Below are positions 17,599 through 27,410 of a stretch of 64,000 nt of DNA, piece after piece (within the stretch, counting starts at the first letter, position 1; each line of letters opens with the position of its first letter). The notes under the pieces are model-generated. The model searched no databases and was not told where the DNA came from. It saw only the letters and a list, made by a program, of their open reading frames with translations. This DNA is from Oscillospiraceae bacterium (GTDB taxonomy: Bacteria; Bacillota; Clostridia; Oscillospirales; CAG-272): positions 19,676-83,675 of the forward strand of contig SVTF01000006.1 in assembly GCA_015063905.1 (NCBI GenBank), given 5' to 3'. Both the position numbers and the translations under genes were made by a program.

Positions 17599-18258
17599 TT
17601 ATTTTGCGATATTTAAAAGCTCTGCAAGTCTATTATAAAGCTGCCGCGCGTCATCGGCGAAAATTTTAGCTCCCGCCGTTTCCAGAGCTTCTTTTGAATC
17701 ATAGCCCCACGTCAATGCAACACAAGGGATACCTGCGTTTTTAGCCGTCTCAACATCAACGTGAGAATCGCCAACAAACACCGCTACATCGCATGAAACC
17801 TCTCTTATCACGTCAAGTGTCTTAGATGGATCGGGCTTTCGCGCCGCGCCATTATAATCTCCGATTACACGAGAAAATTTTCCGGGGAAGAATCTGTCGC
17901 AGAGGTCAACCGAAATATCATGCAGCTTATTAGTCACTACCGCGCACTCTATCCCATTGCTGACAAGCTTTTCCAAGCACTCATTTATACCTTCATATAC
18001 ATATGTTCGCACCGCATAATTTTTAGAATAATATTCCGTGTATTTCGATATACATTCTCCAAGCAATCCATCGTCAAAGCAATCGCCGAGGGCTCTCTGT
18101 AGCATTTTTTTGGTGCCGTTTCCTATAAACGTTCTGACCTCTCCCATCGTCCGCTTTGGTCTTCCAACCGATTCCACAGCGAAATTGACCGCGTCACAAA
18201 GATCGCCCAAGGTGTCAAGCAGCGTTCCGTCAAGATCAAAAATCACAAGCTTTTTCAT
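17599..18258 (-). CDS. HAD-family phosphatase, phosphoglycolate phosphatase-like
   Basis: A 219-aa haloacid dehalogenase superfamily hydrolase. The nucleophile motif is FDLDGTLLDT near the N-terminus, the cap region follows with IGNGTKKMLQRAL, motif II is VVTNK, and the acidic motif is VFVGDSHVDVETAKNAG. Length and cap type fit the Gph/PpaX group, which hydrolyses phosphoglycolate or pyrophosphate; the exact substrate cannot be read from sequence. It is the first gene of a leftward pair with rsmF and does not seem tied functionally to its neighbours. Confidence 0.85.
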   Translation of the reverse strand: MKKLVIFDLDGTLLDTLGDLCDAVNFAVESVGRPKRTMGEVRTFIGNGTKKMLQRALGDCFDDGLLGECISKYTEYYSKNYAVRTYVYEGINECLEKLVSNGIECAVVTNKLHDISVDLCDRFFPGKFSRVIGDYNGAARKPDPSKTLDVIREVSCDVAVFVGDSHVDVETAKNAGIPCVALTWGYDSKEALETAGAKIFADDARQLYNRLAELLNIAK

Positions 18259-18330
18259 TTCACACGCTCCTATGTCATTAACAGAGTAATTTTACAACTT
18301 TTTTCGCGTCTTGTCAACCGATAACAAAAA

Positions 18331-18352
18331 ATAACGCGGCACGCCGCGTTAT
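18331..18352 (-). terminator. Terminator after the two-component/membrane-protein operon
   Basis: Stem ATAACGCG (18331-18338) / CGCGTTAT (18345-18352); leftward transcripts then read a T6 run. It is placed 9 bp after the stop at 18361. Confidence 0.85.
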
Positions 18353-18360
18353 CTTTCCGT

Positions 18361-18741
18361 TTATTTCATCAATTCGTCAGTCAGACGTAATATCTCGGGC
18401 GCAACCTTCTTTCTCTGCGCCTTAACGATGGCAGAGTAGATGGGATACGCCAGCGAAACTATGGCAATGCCAACAATGCCAACCGCGACGCCATAGATAA
18501 AGTATTCATAAGGTCCTACCATACATATAGACATTCCGCCGCCCATGATAATGGTGCCAATTGTACCGATAGCTATTGACCAAGCCGTTCCTTTCCGGGT
18601 CACGCTTTTGTCAAGACGGCGCAGTCTTTCCATCTTGTCCTCAGAGGGAGGCGCGTATTTATCGCGTATCTTTTTGATCTCCGACTGCTCGCGCGCCGAA
18701 TAAGTATAGGAAAAATTGTTATTCTGATTGTTGTTGTCCAT
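18361..18741 (-). CDS. Small two-TM membrane protein, unknown function (paralogue of 51262-51627)
   Basis: A 126-aa protein: polar N-terminus, a soluble stretch rich in charged residues (IRDKYAPPSEDKMERLRRLD), two membrane segments (about 53-72 and 80-103), then a basic cytoplasmic tail ending RLTDELMK. It is clearly homologous to the protein at 51262-51627: both have an LD-KV/SV-R start of helix, IIMG-GMS in the first membrane segment, G--IGI-GMA/V in the second, and -YPIY--I--A-RKK--. It is the last gene of a leftward unit with a two-component system, so it may belong to the same regulon. Function unknown. Confidence 0.75.
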   Translation of the reverse strand: MDNNNQNNNFSYTYSAREQSEIKKIRDKYAPPSEDKMERLRRLDKSVTRKGTAWSIAIGTIGTIIMGGGMSICMVGPYEYFIYGVAVGIVGIAIVSLAYPIYSAIVKAQRKKVAPEILRLTDELMK

Positions 18742-18755
18742 ATTATCTCCGTTTT

Positions 18756-19646
18756 TTACTGTAGAGGATTTTTATTGTCAAACGTTTTAATCTGCTTTGT
18801 CGATCTAACTATCATGGATATTGCCAGAGCCAGAACAACAGCAACCACTGCCGCCCCCGACAGGCCTCCCATCAATTGTCTGAACCCATCGCCCTCAGCC
18901 TGCCCGAACGTCGCGAGCATCGCATCTTCAAGCGTCAGCATAGATACGAGAGCCGACACAAAGCTTATAGCCTTGGACGCGGAAAAAACCGGGCTATGAT
19001 ATTTTCTGTACTTAACGATATTCACTATTGCAACGGTCATGGTTGTAAAAGTAAACGCAGCAAGCATTATAGTCATTATTTCGCCGTTTACCGTAGTTTT
19101 GGAATAGGCGGTAACGTAGGCAATAATGACAACAAACGCGAGGTTCATAAGGACAAGCCCTATTCCGCACATTCGGTATATCAGCACCTCGCGGAACTGC
19201 TTTTCGCCCGGGGCAAACTTCATCGTGTGATTCAGCAGGCACGCTTTCATAAAGGCAAGCAAAAAGTAATATGCAGCAAGCGAGTAAAACCACGCGGAGT
19301 TATTATATATACCGAGCGCCAGCTGAAACACAGAATATAAAGCGTTATAAGCAAGCGTTCCGCCAAGAGACAGCTTGATTTTCAGATGAGCATCGCCTTT
19401 TAGCTTTGACGCGTATTTATTGTTCTCAATAAACTTCTTTATCCACTTGATCATATTGGGGATCCTGAAGCACACGATCATAAGCGTATATGCCGAAATG
19501 ACGTAGGATATATAATTTACAGCATCATTGTCGGGAACAAAGACAAAGGCATATACCAAAAGAGCAACGGCGACAGGACACAAAAGGAACACTATGGGTA
19601 AATAAGGATAGGCTATAGCCTTAAGTATTTTTTTGAATTTTTCCAC
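18756..19646 (-). CDS. Polytopic membrane protein, unknown function
   Basis: A 296-aa protein with about eight hydrophobic helices and Lys-rich short loops (for example FKKILKAIAYPYLP at the N-terminus and RSTKQIKTFDNKNP at the C-terminus). It starts with GTG right after the histidine-kinase stop codon; the AGGAGG inside the end of the kinase gene is its ribosome site, so the two are translationally linked. I do not recognise a named family. Its place directly behind a kinase/regulator pair suggests a role as transporter, sensor partner or envelope-stress protein, but nothing in the sequence decides this. Confidence 0.7.
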   Translation of the reverse strand: MEKFKKILKAIAYPYLPIVFLLCPVAVALLVYAFVFVPDNDAVNYISYVISAYTLMIVCFRIPNMIKWIKKFIENNKYASKLKGDAHLKIKLSLGGTLAYNALYSVFQLALGIYNNSAWFYSLAAYYFLLAFMKACLLNHTMKFAPGEKQFREVLIYRMCGIGLVLMNLAFVVIIAYVTAYSKTTVNGEIMTIMLAAFTFTTMTVAIVNIVKYRKYHSPVFSASKAISFVSALVSMLTLEDAMLATFGQAEGDGFRQLMGGLSGAAVVAVVLALAISMIVRSTKQIKTFDNKNPLQ

Positions 19647-19647
19647 C

Positions 19648-20718
19648 CTATCTCCTCCTTATCTTAACCGTAAATGTGCTTCCCTCTCCAAGAGTGCTTT
19701 GAACACTGATCTCGCCTCCCACAATGTCAACAACTCGCTTGACAAGCGCCAATCCAAGGCCGTTTCCCTGGGTCGCGCGAGAGCTGTCACCCTGATAAAA
19801 CTTTTCAAAAATATGTGCTCCGACGTCAGCGGACATTCCACATCCCGTGTCGGATACACTGACCTTAACATATTCCTCATCCGCAACCAGGGCGAGCGAC
19901 ACCAAGCCGCCTTTTTTAGTAAACTTAAAGGCGTTTGACAAAAGATTGTTCCACACAAGGCTCAAAAGCTCGGCATCCGCGCAAATGACGACATCGTCTT
20001 GTATAGCGGTTTCTATCTCTATTTCGGACGCTTCCCACACGTGCTCATACTGCAAAAGACATTCGCACAGCTGTTCTCCAAGATCATAGTCCTCAGCTTT
20101 CGGGTATATCTGCTGGTTTTCAAGCCTATTGAGCTTCAAAATATTCGTCATCATATCAGATAGCTTTTTTGATGCGTCCGTAATGTATCCCGCGTACTCG
20201 ACCCGCTTTTCCTCGGAAAGACCGGGAGATTGCAGCAATCTTCCATAGTTTTGTATGACACTCAAAGGAGTTTTCATCTCATGCGACACGTTAGAAATAA
20301 AATCCGCCCGCAACGTTTCCACGCCCGAAAGCTCCTCAGCCATGCGATTGAAGCAATCTATGATCTCGTTGTAGCTTTCGTCCATCACCAGCCTTGACAT
20401 AGGCTTGACTCTGGCATCGAAATCGCCTTCTATCATTTTGTTTGCCGCCTCGGCAATATGCTTGACCGAGCGCTCTGTAGTCAGTTTCTTCCGTATAGCG
20501 TCCACCGCAGTAAAGATCACACTGATAAACACAACGTTTATAAATGTAAGCTTTGCGGCAACGGCAATGTTTTCCTTTGTCAGCTCCATTCCCGTCGTAT
20601 TTGACAGCACCGTAATAAATAGCAGCGCCGCGCACGTAACCACAAACGAAACTATCAAGAAAAAGACCAAAAACTGACCGAGCGCCTTGAATATTGCCCT
20701 AAAAACATCGCTTCTCAT
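19648..20718 (-). CDS. Sensor histidine kinase
   Basis: A 356-aa membrane histidine kinase. Two hydrophobic segments (about 14-38 and 55-73) enclose a very short outer loop of about 15 residues, followed by a HAMP-like linker (IAEAANKMIEGDFDARV), the dimerisation/phosphorylation box with His146 in VSHEMKTPL, and an ATPase domain with NLLSNAFKFT (N box), VSDTGCGM and GNGLGLALVKRVV. The small outer loop suggests sensing in the membrane or by a partner such as the adjacent membrane protein, as in intramembrane-sensing kinases. It starts 7 nt after the response-regulator stop. Confidence 0.93.
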   Translation of the reverse strand: MRSDVFRAIFKALGQFLVFFLIVSFVVTCAALLFITVLSNTTGMELTKENIAVAAKLTFINVVFISVIFTAVDAIRKKLTTERSVKHIAEAANKMIEGDFDARVKPMSRLVMDESYNEIIDCFNRMAEELSGVETLRADFISNVSHEMKTPLSVIQNYGRLLQSPGLSEEKRVEYAGYITDASKKLSDMMTNILKLNRLENQQIYPKAEDYDLGEQLCECLLQYEHVWEASEIEIETAIQDDVVICADAELLSLVWNNLLSNAFKFTKKGGLVSLALVADEEYVKVSVSDTGCGMSADVGAHIFEKFYQGDSSRATQGNGLGLALVKRVVDIVGGEISVQSTLGEGSTFTVKIRRR

Positions 20719-20725
20719 AGTCTTA

Positions 20726-21397
20726 TCACTTAATAACCGCTTTATATCCGAGTCCGTGCACGGTAACTATCTCAAAATCGTCACATTGCGCAAGCTTGGA
20801 ACGAAGCTTAGTCATATATACGTCCACCGCTCTCGGTGTCGTTTCCGTATCAACGTCCCAGAACTCGTCCATCAGCTGACTTCTCGTAAAAGTCTTTTTA
20901 GGATAGGAGAGCAACTTGTAAAGAATATTGAATTCTCTTTTTGTCAAGGATACCTCTTCTCCATCAAGATACGCGGTATATTCATCGGCATCCATGGTAA
21001 ATTTACCCGCGGAAAGCTGCCTTGACGACGCGATCTTTGCTCTGCGCAAAAGGGCGCCGATTCGCAAAAACAGCTCATCAAAATCTATAGGCTTGACCAT
21101 ATAATCGTCAACTCCTATACGGAAGCCCCTTTGCTTTGAGGCAATGTCGTCCTTCGCGGTCATAAACAGTATCGGTATGCTTTCGTTTATCGCTCTTACG
21201 TTTCTGGCAAACTCAAAACCGTCTATTCTCGGCATCATTATGTCGGAGATTATCAGATCAAAAACATTTTCATACATAGCGTCAAAAGCCGCCTCAGCAT
21301 CAAGACATCCTATAGCCTCATACCCGCTATTGCAAAGAAACGTACACACGCTGCGGTTAAGCGCCGCGTCATCCTCGACCACCAATATTTTGAACAC
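20726..21397 (-). CDS. OmpR/PhoB-family response regulator
   Basis: A 223-aa DNA-binding regulator. The GTG at 21397 is preferred, since GGAGAGGGG lies about 10 nt before it and the protein then begins directly with FKILVVEDD, as in the family. The receiver domain has the acidic pair in VVEDD, the phosphorylated Asp52 in IISDIMMP, and the conserved Lys in MVKPID. The C-terminal winged helix shows LTKREFNILYKLLSYPKKTFTR and RAVDVYMTKLRSKL. It partners the kinase immediately downstream and probably controls this four-gene unit. Confidence 0.93.
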   Translation of the reverse strand: MFKILVVEDDAALNRSVCTFLCNSGYEAIGCLDAEAAFDAMYENVFDLIISDIMMPRIDGFEFARNVRAINESIPILFMTAKDDIASKQRGFRIGVDDYMVKPIDFDELFLRIGALLRRAKIASSRQLSAGKFTMDADEYTAYLDGEEVSLTKREFNILYKLLSYPKKTFTRSQLMDEFWDVDTETTPRAVDVYMTKLRSKLAQCDDFEIVTVHGLGYKAVIK

Positions 21398-21474
21398 AGT
21401 CTTCTTCCCCTCTCCGTTTTTGTACATTTTAGCACGCAAATGTTAAGATTTTGTTTATTTTCTTGATAAAAATC

Positions 21475-21507
21475 AAAAAAGGCGCGGGTCGGCTCAACCG
21501 TCGCGCC
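21475..21507 (-). terminator. Terminator of the infB-Nudix operon
   Basis: GGCGCG (21481-21486) pairs with CGCGCC (21502-21507), with further CGG/CCG pairing inside; leftward transcripts continue into T6. It sits 19 bp after the Nudix stop. Confidence 0.85.
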
Positions 21508-21526
21508 TATTTAGCTTGACTTTATA

Positions 21527-21967
21527 TCATTTGGAATTCTGATTTTTTCCGTCCATATATTCGAGTGCTAAAGACAATACCTTTCGGTCGTTTGAGTGAG
21601 CGAGGAGCTTACTAGCTTCATCCGCGCGGATCCACTCCACCGCCACGACCTCGCTTTCCTGAGGAACGGTGTCGACCTTGTCTGTAGCCGCGACAAAATA
21701 CACTACGGTCTTTTTTACACTCGGCTTTGGACTGTAATGTACTGTTTGTCTGAATTTATCTACTATCCTGATGTGGATGCCCGTTTCTTCAAAAACCTCT
21801 CTTTGCGCAGTCATAACCTCGCTCTCTCCGGGCTCAACGTGTCCCTTAGGAAAGGAGTGGCGGCTGCGCTCCGTGTGCTTTATCATCAAAACGTACCGCT
21901 GAAGCTTTCCTTCAGCGTCAGTCTCATCTCTGAAAACCACGGCTCCGCACGATTTCTCATAAGTCAT
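21527..21967 (-). CDS. Nudix hydrolase
   Basis: A 146-aa protein. The start is the ATG at 21967, with GGAG 8 nt upstream; longer in-frame extensions lack a ribosome site. The Nudix box G-x5-E-x7-REVxEExG is complete in GHVEPGESEVMTAQREVFEETG, preceded by RHSFPKGH, typical of diadenosine-polyphosphate/RppH-like members that cleave nucleotide diphosphates or mRNA caps. The substrate is unknown. It stands where rbfA and the nrnA/truB genes usually follow infB, 95 nt after the infB stop, and ends the operon. Confidence 0.88.
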   Translation of the reverse strand: MTYEKSCGAVVFRDETDAEGKLQRYVLMIKHTERSRHSFPKGHVEPGESEVMTAQREVFEETGIHIRIVDKFRQTVHYSPKPSVKKTVVYFVAATDKVDTVPQESEVVAVEWIRADEASKLLAHSNDRKVLSLALEYMDGKNQNSK

Positions 21968-22062
21968 TTTATCATCTCCAAACATGCGGCTCAAGCCTAC
22001 TTTCGCCGCACAACGCAACGCGGGACGCCGCATAAGGCGCCCGCCTTGCAATATTTTTTTGC

Positions 22063-24939
22063 TTATCTCTCGATCTCTTCCATAACAAAGGCTTCGAGAA
22101 TATCGCCTTCCTTGATATCGTTGAACTTTTCAAGTCCCACACCGCATTCGTAGCCTTGAGCTACCTCCTTGGCGTCATCCTTGAATCTCTTGAGCGAGGA
22201 TATCTTATCCTCAAATATAACGATACCGTCACGAACCACACGTATCTGAGCATGTCTTGCGATCTTACCGTCAAGAATATACGATCCCGCAATAGTGCCC
22301 ACGCCGGGAACGTGAATGGTTTGACGAACCTCCGCGTGTCCAAGCAGGTTTTCACGGAACTTGGGAGCAAGCATACCCTTCATAGCAGCCTCGATCTCCT
22401 CTATGCACTGATATATAACTCTATACGTGCGAACGTCAACCCCCTGTCTTTCCGCGGAATCGATAGCAACCTTATCGGGACGAACGTTAAATCCGACGAT
22501 TATAGCATTGGAAGCAGCGGCAAACGTAACGTCTCCCTCTGTAATGCCTCCAACGGCACTGTGTATAACGTTAACTCTTACTTCTTCATTTGTCAGCTTG
22601 ACCAAAGATGCCTTTACCGCCTCGGCGGAGCCGACAACGTCAGCCTTGACGATAATATTGAGATCCTTAACGCCCTCGCTGATCTGCGCAAACAGATCGT
22701 TAAGATTAGCTCTGGCATTTGCCTTGAAATATTCCTCTTTTGCCTTTGACTTTCTTTGGTCGGCAAGTGTTCTTGCCATTCTCTCGTCCTCTACCGCCGC
22801 GAATTCATCGCCCGACGTAGGAACTTCGGCAAGACCGATTATCTCAACAGGCACGGAGGGTCCCGCAACCTTTTGCTGTTTTCCCGTATGGTCTGTCATA
22901 GCTCTCACACGACCAACCGCAGTACCCGCGATGACGATATCTCCGTTATGCAACGTACCGTTCTGCACAAGCACAGTAGCAACAGGACCGCGACCCTTAT
23001 CAAGCTTTGCCTCGATAACGATACCCTTAGCGCGACGGTTGGGATTAGCTTTAAGCTCCTTGACCTCAGCAACAAGCAATACGTTCTCCAAAAGATCGTC
23101 GATACCCATATGAGTAAGCGCTGATACGGGAACACAGATAACGTCTCCGCCCCATTCCTCGGGAACAAGATCGTATTTTGTAAGCTCCTGCTTGATGGCG
23201 TCGGGGTTAGCCGTAGGCTTATCCATCTTGTTGATCGCAACTATTATTTCTATTCCCGCAGCCTTGGCGTGATTTATTGCCTCAACGGTCTGGGGCATGA
23301 TTCCATCATCCGCCGCAACAACGAGGATCGCGATATCGGTAGCCTGCGCACCTCTTGCGCGCATTGCCGTGAACGCCTCATGTCCGGGGGTGTCGAGGAA
23401 GGTTATATCCTGACCGTTTATCTTTACTCTGTAAGCACCGATATGCTGGGTGATACCGCCCGCCTCGCCTGTGGTGACGTGTGTGTTTCTGATAGCGTCC
23501 AGCAAGGATGTCTTACCGTGGTCAACGTGTCCCATAACGCAAACTACGGGCGCACGGGTAACAAGCTGATCCTCTGTATCCTCGGTTTCGTCAAACAGCT
23601 TTTCTTCGATAGTAACTACGACTGCCTTTTCGGGTTCCGCGCCAAGCTCTACCGCAACAAGCGCGGCTGTATCAAAATCTACTGTTTGGTTTGCGGTTGC
23701 CATCACGCCCATAAGCATGAGCTTTTTGATGACTTCTGCCACCGTTACCTTAAGCATAGCCGCAAGCTCGCTGATGACAATCTCCTCGGGTATCTGCACC
23801 TTTATTGGTCCCTTTACTATCGTAACGGGAGCCTTTTGCTCGGGTTTTCCACCCTTCTTACCGTTCTTGCCCTTAGAGAAGGTGTTTTCCTGCCTTGTCT
23901 GGTTCTGCTGCTTTTTGAGCTTCTGGTTGTTGCCCGAGCGAAGATCTCTCTCGTTCTCCGCAACAAAATTATCCAGCTTTTCATCATATTTTGAAAGGTC
24001 TACGCTGGACGAACGTATATCTACCGTCTTTGCCGCGCCCTTCTTGTTTGTTCCGTCACCGCCCTTGGGTGTCTGCGCTCTTGTAATTATCTGGGGCTGA
24101 AATTTTTCTCTGGGAGCGGAAGGAATATAGTCCTCCTTATCCATTCCCATGCCGCCTCTCTGCTGATTGAACTGAGGCTTCTGTCCCTGCTTTCTGTCAT
24201 CGCGCTTCTGCGGGATGGACTGCCTTGAAAAATCAGGCGCTCCCATGCGGGAGAATCTATCCGATGCCACGCCCTGCGATCTCTGATCGTTGGGTCTGAA
24301 CGAAGAATCGTTACGGGGCGTGAACGCTGCGCCGTCCGTTCTCTTGTTCGCTGTAGCAAAGGCATCGTTTCTCGGTCTTGACGAATCCTGCGCACCTCTT
24401 TGTCTTGCTTTTTCCTGCGCAGCTCGCTCGATTGCCGCCGCGCGCGCCAAAGCTTCGGCTCTGTCTACCTTGGGCTGAACCTTGACTGCGGGCGCCACAG
24501 GCTTTTTCGCTTCTGCTTTCGGAACCTCCGCGGTCTGTGCGTCGGTAGCCTTGGGAGCTTCTGTCTTGGCAGCGACAGTCTCCTTCTTGTCCTCCTTGAG
24601 CGCAACGACATCGGCAGCCTTGGATTTTTGCGCTACCTTATCTTCTTCATTATTTTCAACAGACTTCTTTTGCTCTGCATCCTCGACCTTTTCAGCTGCT
24701 TCGGGCTTCTTTTCAAGCTTGGACGGGATATACGTTATTCCATCAATGTAATCGTAGATCTCCTCCACCTGATATTCCGCCGTTATTGCGTCGAAAAGAA
24801 CGTTGAACTCGTGAGGCTCCAATGCTTTTTGCGCCTTAAGCTCAATTCCCTTCTTTGCCATAACATCAATTATTTCTTTGCTCTTGATATTAAGGTCCTT
24901 TGCCAGCTGATTAGCTTTGATCTGAGGTTTTACTGCCAT
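22063..24939 (-). CDS. infB: Translation initiation factor IF-2
   Basis: A 958-aa GTPase that delivers initiator tRNA to the 30S subunit. The N-terminus has the IF2N fold ([20 protein letters not shown]), followed by about 300 residues of low-complexity Lys/Glu/Ala/Gln/Arg linker. A second IF2N segment, [22 protein letters not shown], precedes the G domain. G motifs are GHVDHGKT (G1), DTPGH (G3) and NKMD (G4). Domains II-IV follow, ending [13 protein letters not shown]. The length is normal for clostridia, where the linker is long. It is part of the rimP-nusA-ylxR-ylxQ-infB operon. Confidence 0.97.
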   Translation of the reverse strand: MAVKPQIKANQLAKDLNIKSKEIIDVMAKKGIELKAQKALEPHEFNVLFDAITAEYQVEEIYDYIDGITYIPSKLEKKPEAAEKVEDAEQKKSVENNEEDKVAQKSKAADVVALKEDKKETVAAKTEAPKATDAQTAEVPKAEAKKPVAPAVKVQPKVDRAEALARAAAIERAAQEKARQRGAQDSSRPRNDAFATANKRTDGAAFTPRNDSSFRPNDQRSQGVASDRFSRMGAPDFSRQSIPQKRDDRKQGQKPQFNQQRGGMGMDKEDYIPSAPREKFQPQIITRAQTPKGGDGTNKKGAAKTVDIRSSSVDLSKYDEKLDNFVAENERDLRSGNNQKLKKQQNQTRQENTFSKGKNGKKGGKPEQKAPVTIVKGPIKVQIPEEIVISELAAMLKVTVAEVIKKLMLMGVMATANQTVDFDTAALVAVELGAEPEKAVVVTIEEKLFDETEDTEDQLVTRAPVVCVMGHVDHGKTSLLDAIRNTHVTTGEAGGITQHIGAYRVKINGQDITFLDTPGHEAFTAMRARGAQATDIAILVVAADDGIMPQTVEAINHAKAAGIEIIVAINKMDKPTANPDAIKQELTKYDLVPEEWGGDVICVPVSALTHMGIDDLLENVLLVAEVKELKANPNRRAKGIVIEAKLDKGRGPVATVLVQNGTLHNGDIVIAGTAVGRVRAMTDHTGKQQKVAGPSVPVEIIGLAEVPTSGDEFAAVEDERMARTLADQRKSKAKEEYFKANARANLNDLFAQISEGVKDLNIIVKADVVGSAEAVKASLVKLTNEEVRVNVIHSAVGGITEGDVTFAAASNAIIVGFNVRPDKVAIDSAERQGVDVRTYRVIYQCIEEIEAAMKGMLAPKFRENLLGHAEVRQTIHVPGVGTIAGSYILDGKIARHAQIRVVRDGIVIFEDKISSLKRFKDDAKEVAQGYECGVGLEKFNDIKEGDILEAFVMEEIER

Positions 24940-24999
24940 AAATTATACCCATACCTTTCCGGTTTTTAACGATGTTGATTGCCTTGATTTACACTCAAA

Positions 25000-25338
25000 T
25001 CAAGAAAGCTTCATAAGCAGCGCGCGGCAAAAGCTTGCATCATTTATTGCTACCGCCGCAACCGCTCCGCTCTTTCCAACCGCCCGCGCAAGCGCCTCAC
25101 AGTCGGAACTTATTCTTACGTGCTTTACGTTGTAATATGCACACCTGTCGGTTATTCTCTTGTGTGTGTTTTGGGACGTATCCGATGCCTCGATGACGAT
25201 AACGTTCACCTCGCCGCGAAAATCTCCCCGCTCCGACTTCTTTTTGAGCGCGTCGCATATCATAGGAACTCCTATAACTATCTTTCCCGCGGCGCGACAC
25301 AGCCCAACGATGCCGAGAATGTTCTTTTCGTCAGTCAT
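25000..25338 (-). CDS. ylxQ: L7Ae-family ribosomal protein-like RNA-binding protein YlxQ
   Basis: A 112-aa protein. The start is the ATG at 25338, with GGAG 9 nt upstream, overlapping the ylxR stop by 8 bp (translational coupling). The sequence MTDEKNILGIVGLCRAAGKIVIG and the following KITDRCAYYNV-type block match the L7Ae/L30e/S12e fold that binds kink-turn RNA. In Bacillus the homologue is YlxQ, always between ylxR and infB. Its precise cellular role is not settled. No anomaly seen. Confidence 0.85.
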   Translation of the reverse strand: MTDEKNILGIVGLCRAAGKIVIGVPMICDALKKKSERGDFRGEVNVIVIEASDTSQNTHKRITDRCAYYNVKHVRISSDCEALARAVGKSGAVAAVAINDASFCRALLMKLS

Positions 25339-25630
25339 TTTCGCCGTCTCCAAGCCCGTCTATACGAGCCTCCATAGCATCGTATATTTCTTCCGGGATA
25401 CTGCATCCCAGCACGCTCTCTATGCGCTTTGATTTACGCGCCCTTGAAAAGCACGATCTCTCGGGACATATATATGCACCGCGTCCCGACGTTTTTCCAA
25501 CGGTGTCGAGAACTATCGCTCCGTCAGGGCATCTTACCACGCGTATCAATTCCTTTTTCGGTCTATGCGCGTTACAACCAAGGCACTGACGCTCGGGAAT
25601 CTTTCTTACCTTTTGCGCACTATTCTTCAT
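25331..25630 (-). CDS. ylxR: YlxR family RNA-binding protein
   Basis: A 99-aa protein beginning at the ATG at 25630 behind GAGGTGG. It has the YlxR marks: RKIPERQCLGC near the start, then ELIRVVR, and the core GRGAYICPERSCFSRARK. The family is a small RNA/DNA-binding protein, in some species a nucleoid-type regulator of RNase P. Two Cys pairs (CLGC and CPERSC) are visible. It lies 34 nt after nusA and is coupled to ylxQ by overlap. Confidence 0.9.
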   Translation of the reverse strand: MKNSAQKVRKIPERQCLGCNAHRPKKELIRVVRCPDGAIVLDTVGKTSGRGAYICPERSCFSRARKSKRIESVLGCSIPEEIYDAMEARIDGLGDGEND

Positions 25631-25664
25631 ATATGCCACCTCGAGCTATAATACCTTTTAACTA

Positions 25665-26720
25665 TTATTCCTCAAAGCGCGAGGCCTTTTGCAAGCCCTC
25701 CGCGTTTATGTCTATCTTTATACCTGTAAGCTTTGCGGCAAGACGCACGTTCTGTCCCTTAGCTCCGATAGCCAAGGAAAGCTGCTCGGGAGCTACGGTA
25801 ACTCGGCAGAATCTGTCGCCGTCCATCTCAACACCAAGCACGGTAGCGGGAGAAAGAGCCGCGGTAACGTACTCTTCCGGAACCTCGCTATATCTTACGA
25901 TATCTATCTTCTCCCCGCAAAGCTCCTCAAGTATTCCGTCGATTCTCATTCCGTGCGTACCGATGCAAGCGCCAACCGCGTCCACGCTCTCGTCTCTGGA
26001 GAATACCGCGATCTTGGTTCTGGAGCCCGCCTCTCGAGATACACCCTTGATAACCACGATACCGTCCGTTATTTCGGGAATCTCCATTTCAAACATACGG
26101 CGAACGAATCCGGGGTGAACTCTGGAAAGCGTTACTATCGGTCCGCGCATATCCTTGTTGACCTCCTGAATGAATACTCTGACAACGTCGCCAACCTCGA
26201 AATACTCTCCGGGGATCTGCTCGGATTTAGGAAGCACAGCCTTGCCAGTTCCCGTGTCAAGAAGAACGTTACCCGTTTCATAATCCACCTTAAGCACGGT
26301 GGCGGTGATTATCTCCTCTCGCTTGGACTCATACGCTTCCTGCATAGCCTTATGCTCGCCCTCGCGTATGCCCTGGATGATTACAGACTTTGCGGCTCCC
26401 GCGGAAAGACGGCGGAAGTTCTTGGTCTTTACCTCAAACTCAACTATCTTACCAAGCGTATTTCTCTTGCTTATAGCCTTTGCGTCCTCAAGAGAGATCT
26501 GAACGGAGGGGTCCTCAACCACCTCAACAACTTCCTTCTGCTGATATACTCTTACGTCCTTTTTCGCAGGGTCGATATGCACTCTTACATTGGTGTTGCT
26601 TCCGTATTCCTTTTTAAAAGCGGAGATGAGCGCCGCCTCGATCTTTTCGATCATATAGCTCTGGGGAATACCTTTTTCTCTTTCAAGGAGCTCAAGTGCT
26701 GTAAAAAACTCTGTGTTCAT
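25665..26720 (-). CDS. nusA: Transcription termination/antitermination factor NusA
   Basis: A 351-aa protein. The N-terminal RNA polymerase-binding domain begins MNTEFFTALELLEREKGIPQ; then comes an S1 domain (VLKVDYETGNVLLDTGTGKAVLPKSEQIPGE in two blocks), KH1 with GACIGTHGMRIDGILEEL, and KH2 with LAIGAKGQNVRLAAKLTG. There is no acidic C-terminal repeat, as usual in Firmicutes. It binds nascent RNA and RNA polymerase to modulate pausing and termination. It starts 40 nt after rimP in the same operon. Confidence 0.96.
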   Translation of the reverse strand: MNTEFFTALELLEREKGIPQSYMIEKIEAALISAFKKEYGSNTNVRVHIDPAKKDVRVYQQKEVVEVVEDPSVQISLEDAKAISKRNTLGKIVEFEVKTKNFRRLSAGAAKSVIIQGIREGEHKAMQEAYESKREEIITATVLKVDYETGNVLLDTGTGKAVLPKSEQIPGEYFEVGDVVRVFIQEVNKDMRGPIVTLSRVHPGFVRRMFEMEIPEITDGIVVIKGVSREAGSRTKIAVFSRDESVDAVGACIGTHGMRIDGILEELCGEKIDIVRYSEVPEEYVTAALSPATVLGVEMDGDRFCRVTVAPEQLSLAIGAKGQNVRLAAKLTGIKIDINAEGLQKASRFEE

Positions 26721-26760
26721 TTGATTTAAAATCCTTTCGAATGTATGTTTGTGTTATTAT

Positions 26761-27243
26761 TTACGAATTTCCAAAGTCAAAATACGTTGCGATCTTTGCA
26801 ATCTCGTCCGGCTTGAACGTTTCATTGTTACCGTTTACCGAAACCACAATATTTCCGTCTTCATCGTATCCGCAAAGCTCCCCGCGGAAAGCCTTGCTTC
26901 CGTTTCTCGGCGCATAAAGCTTGACCTCAACGTCCCATCCCTCACACGCATCGATATGCTCGGGATACTTCAGCTCTCTCTCTATTCCGGGAGAGGACAC
27001 CTCCAAAATATACGACTCGTTTATCGGATCGGCCTCGTCAAGTATAGGGTCGATGGCACGGTGAAACTTCTCACAGTCTTCAATGCTTATGCCGTCTTCA
27101 TTATCAAGTGTTATGCGCAGATATTTATCGGCGCCTTCCTTGCAAAATTCAACGTCCCAGATAAAATATCCCATTTCGTCCGCAACGGGAGCTATCAGCC
27201 GTCTTACCGCGGACGCTACGTTTTTGTTGGTGTTATTTTTCAT
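26761..27243 (-). CDS. rimP: Ribosome maturation factor RimP
   Basis: A 160-aa protein of normal length for RimP, which helps assemble the 30S subunit. Recognisable blocks are the N-terminal LIAPVADEMGYFIWDVEF, YLRITLDNEDGISIEDCEKFHRAI in adjoining parts, and SYILEVSSPGIERELK, the family signature. It is the first gene of the rimP-nusA-ylxR-ylxQ-infB operon, behind a promoter with a structured leader. Confidence 0.94.
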   Translation of the reverse strand: MKNNTNKNVASAVRRLIAPVADEMGYFIWDVEFCKEGADKYLRITLDNEDGISIEDCEKFHRAIDPILDEADPINESYILEVSSPGIERELKYPEHIDACEGWDVEVKLYAPRNGSKAFRGELCGYDEDGNIVVSVNGNNETFKPDEIAKIATYFDFGNS

Positions 27244-27362
27244 TTTTGGTTTCCTTTACGATCGTTTTAAAAGCCGCGCCCTGATCTGTTCACGAACAAA
27301 CAGGCAATCATAGCCATCTGACCTCGCATACCTTTTGCGCAACTTGCCTAAACAAAATTTAA

Positions 27363-27384
27363 GAGTGGATTTTGACACCCACTC
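27363..27384 (-). other. Hairpin in the 5' leader of the rimP operon
   Basis: GAGTGG (27363-27368) pairs with CCACTC (27379-27384). On the leftward transcript it is followed by an A/T-rich stretch (TTAAATTTTG). It lies between the promoter and rimP and may be a weak attenuator; the evidence is only the fold. Confidence 0.4.
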
Positions 27385-27410
27385 AAGCTTACACTATCGA
27401 TTCTAGTGGC

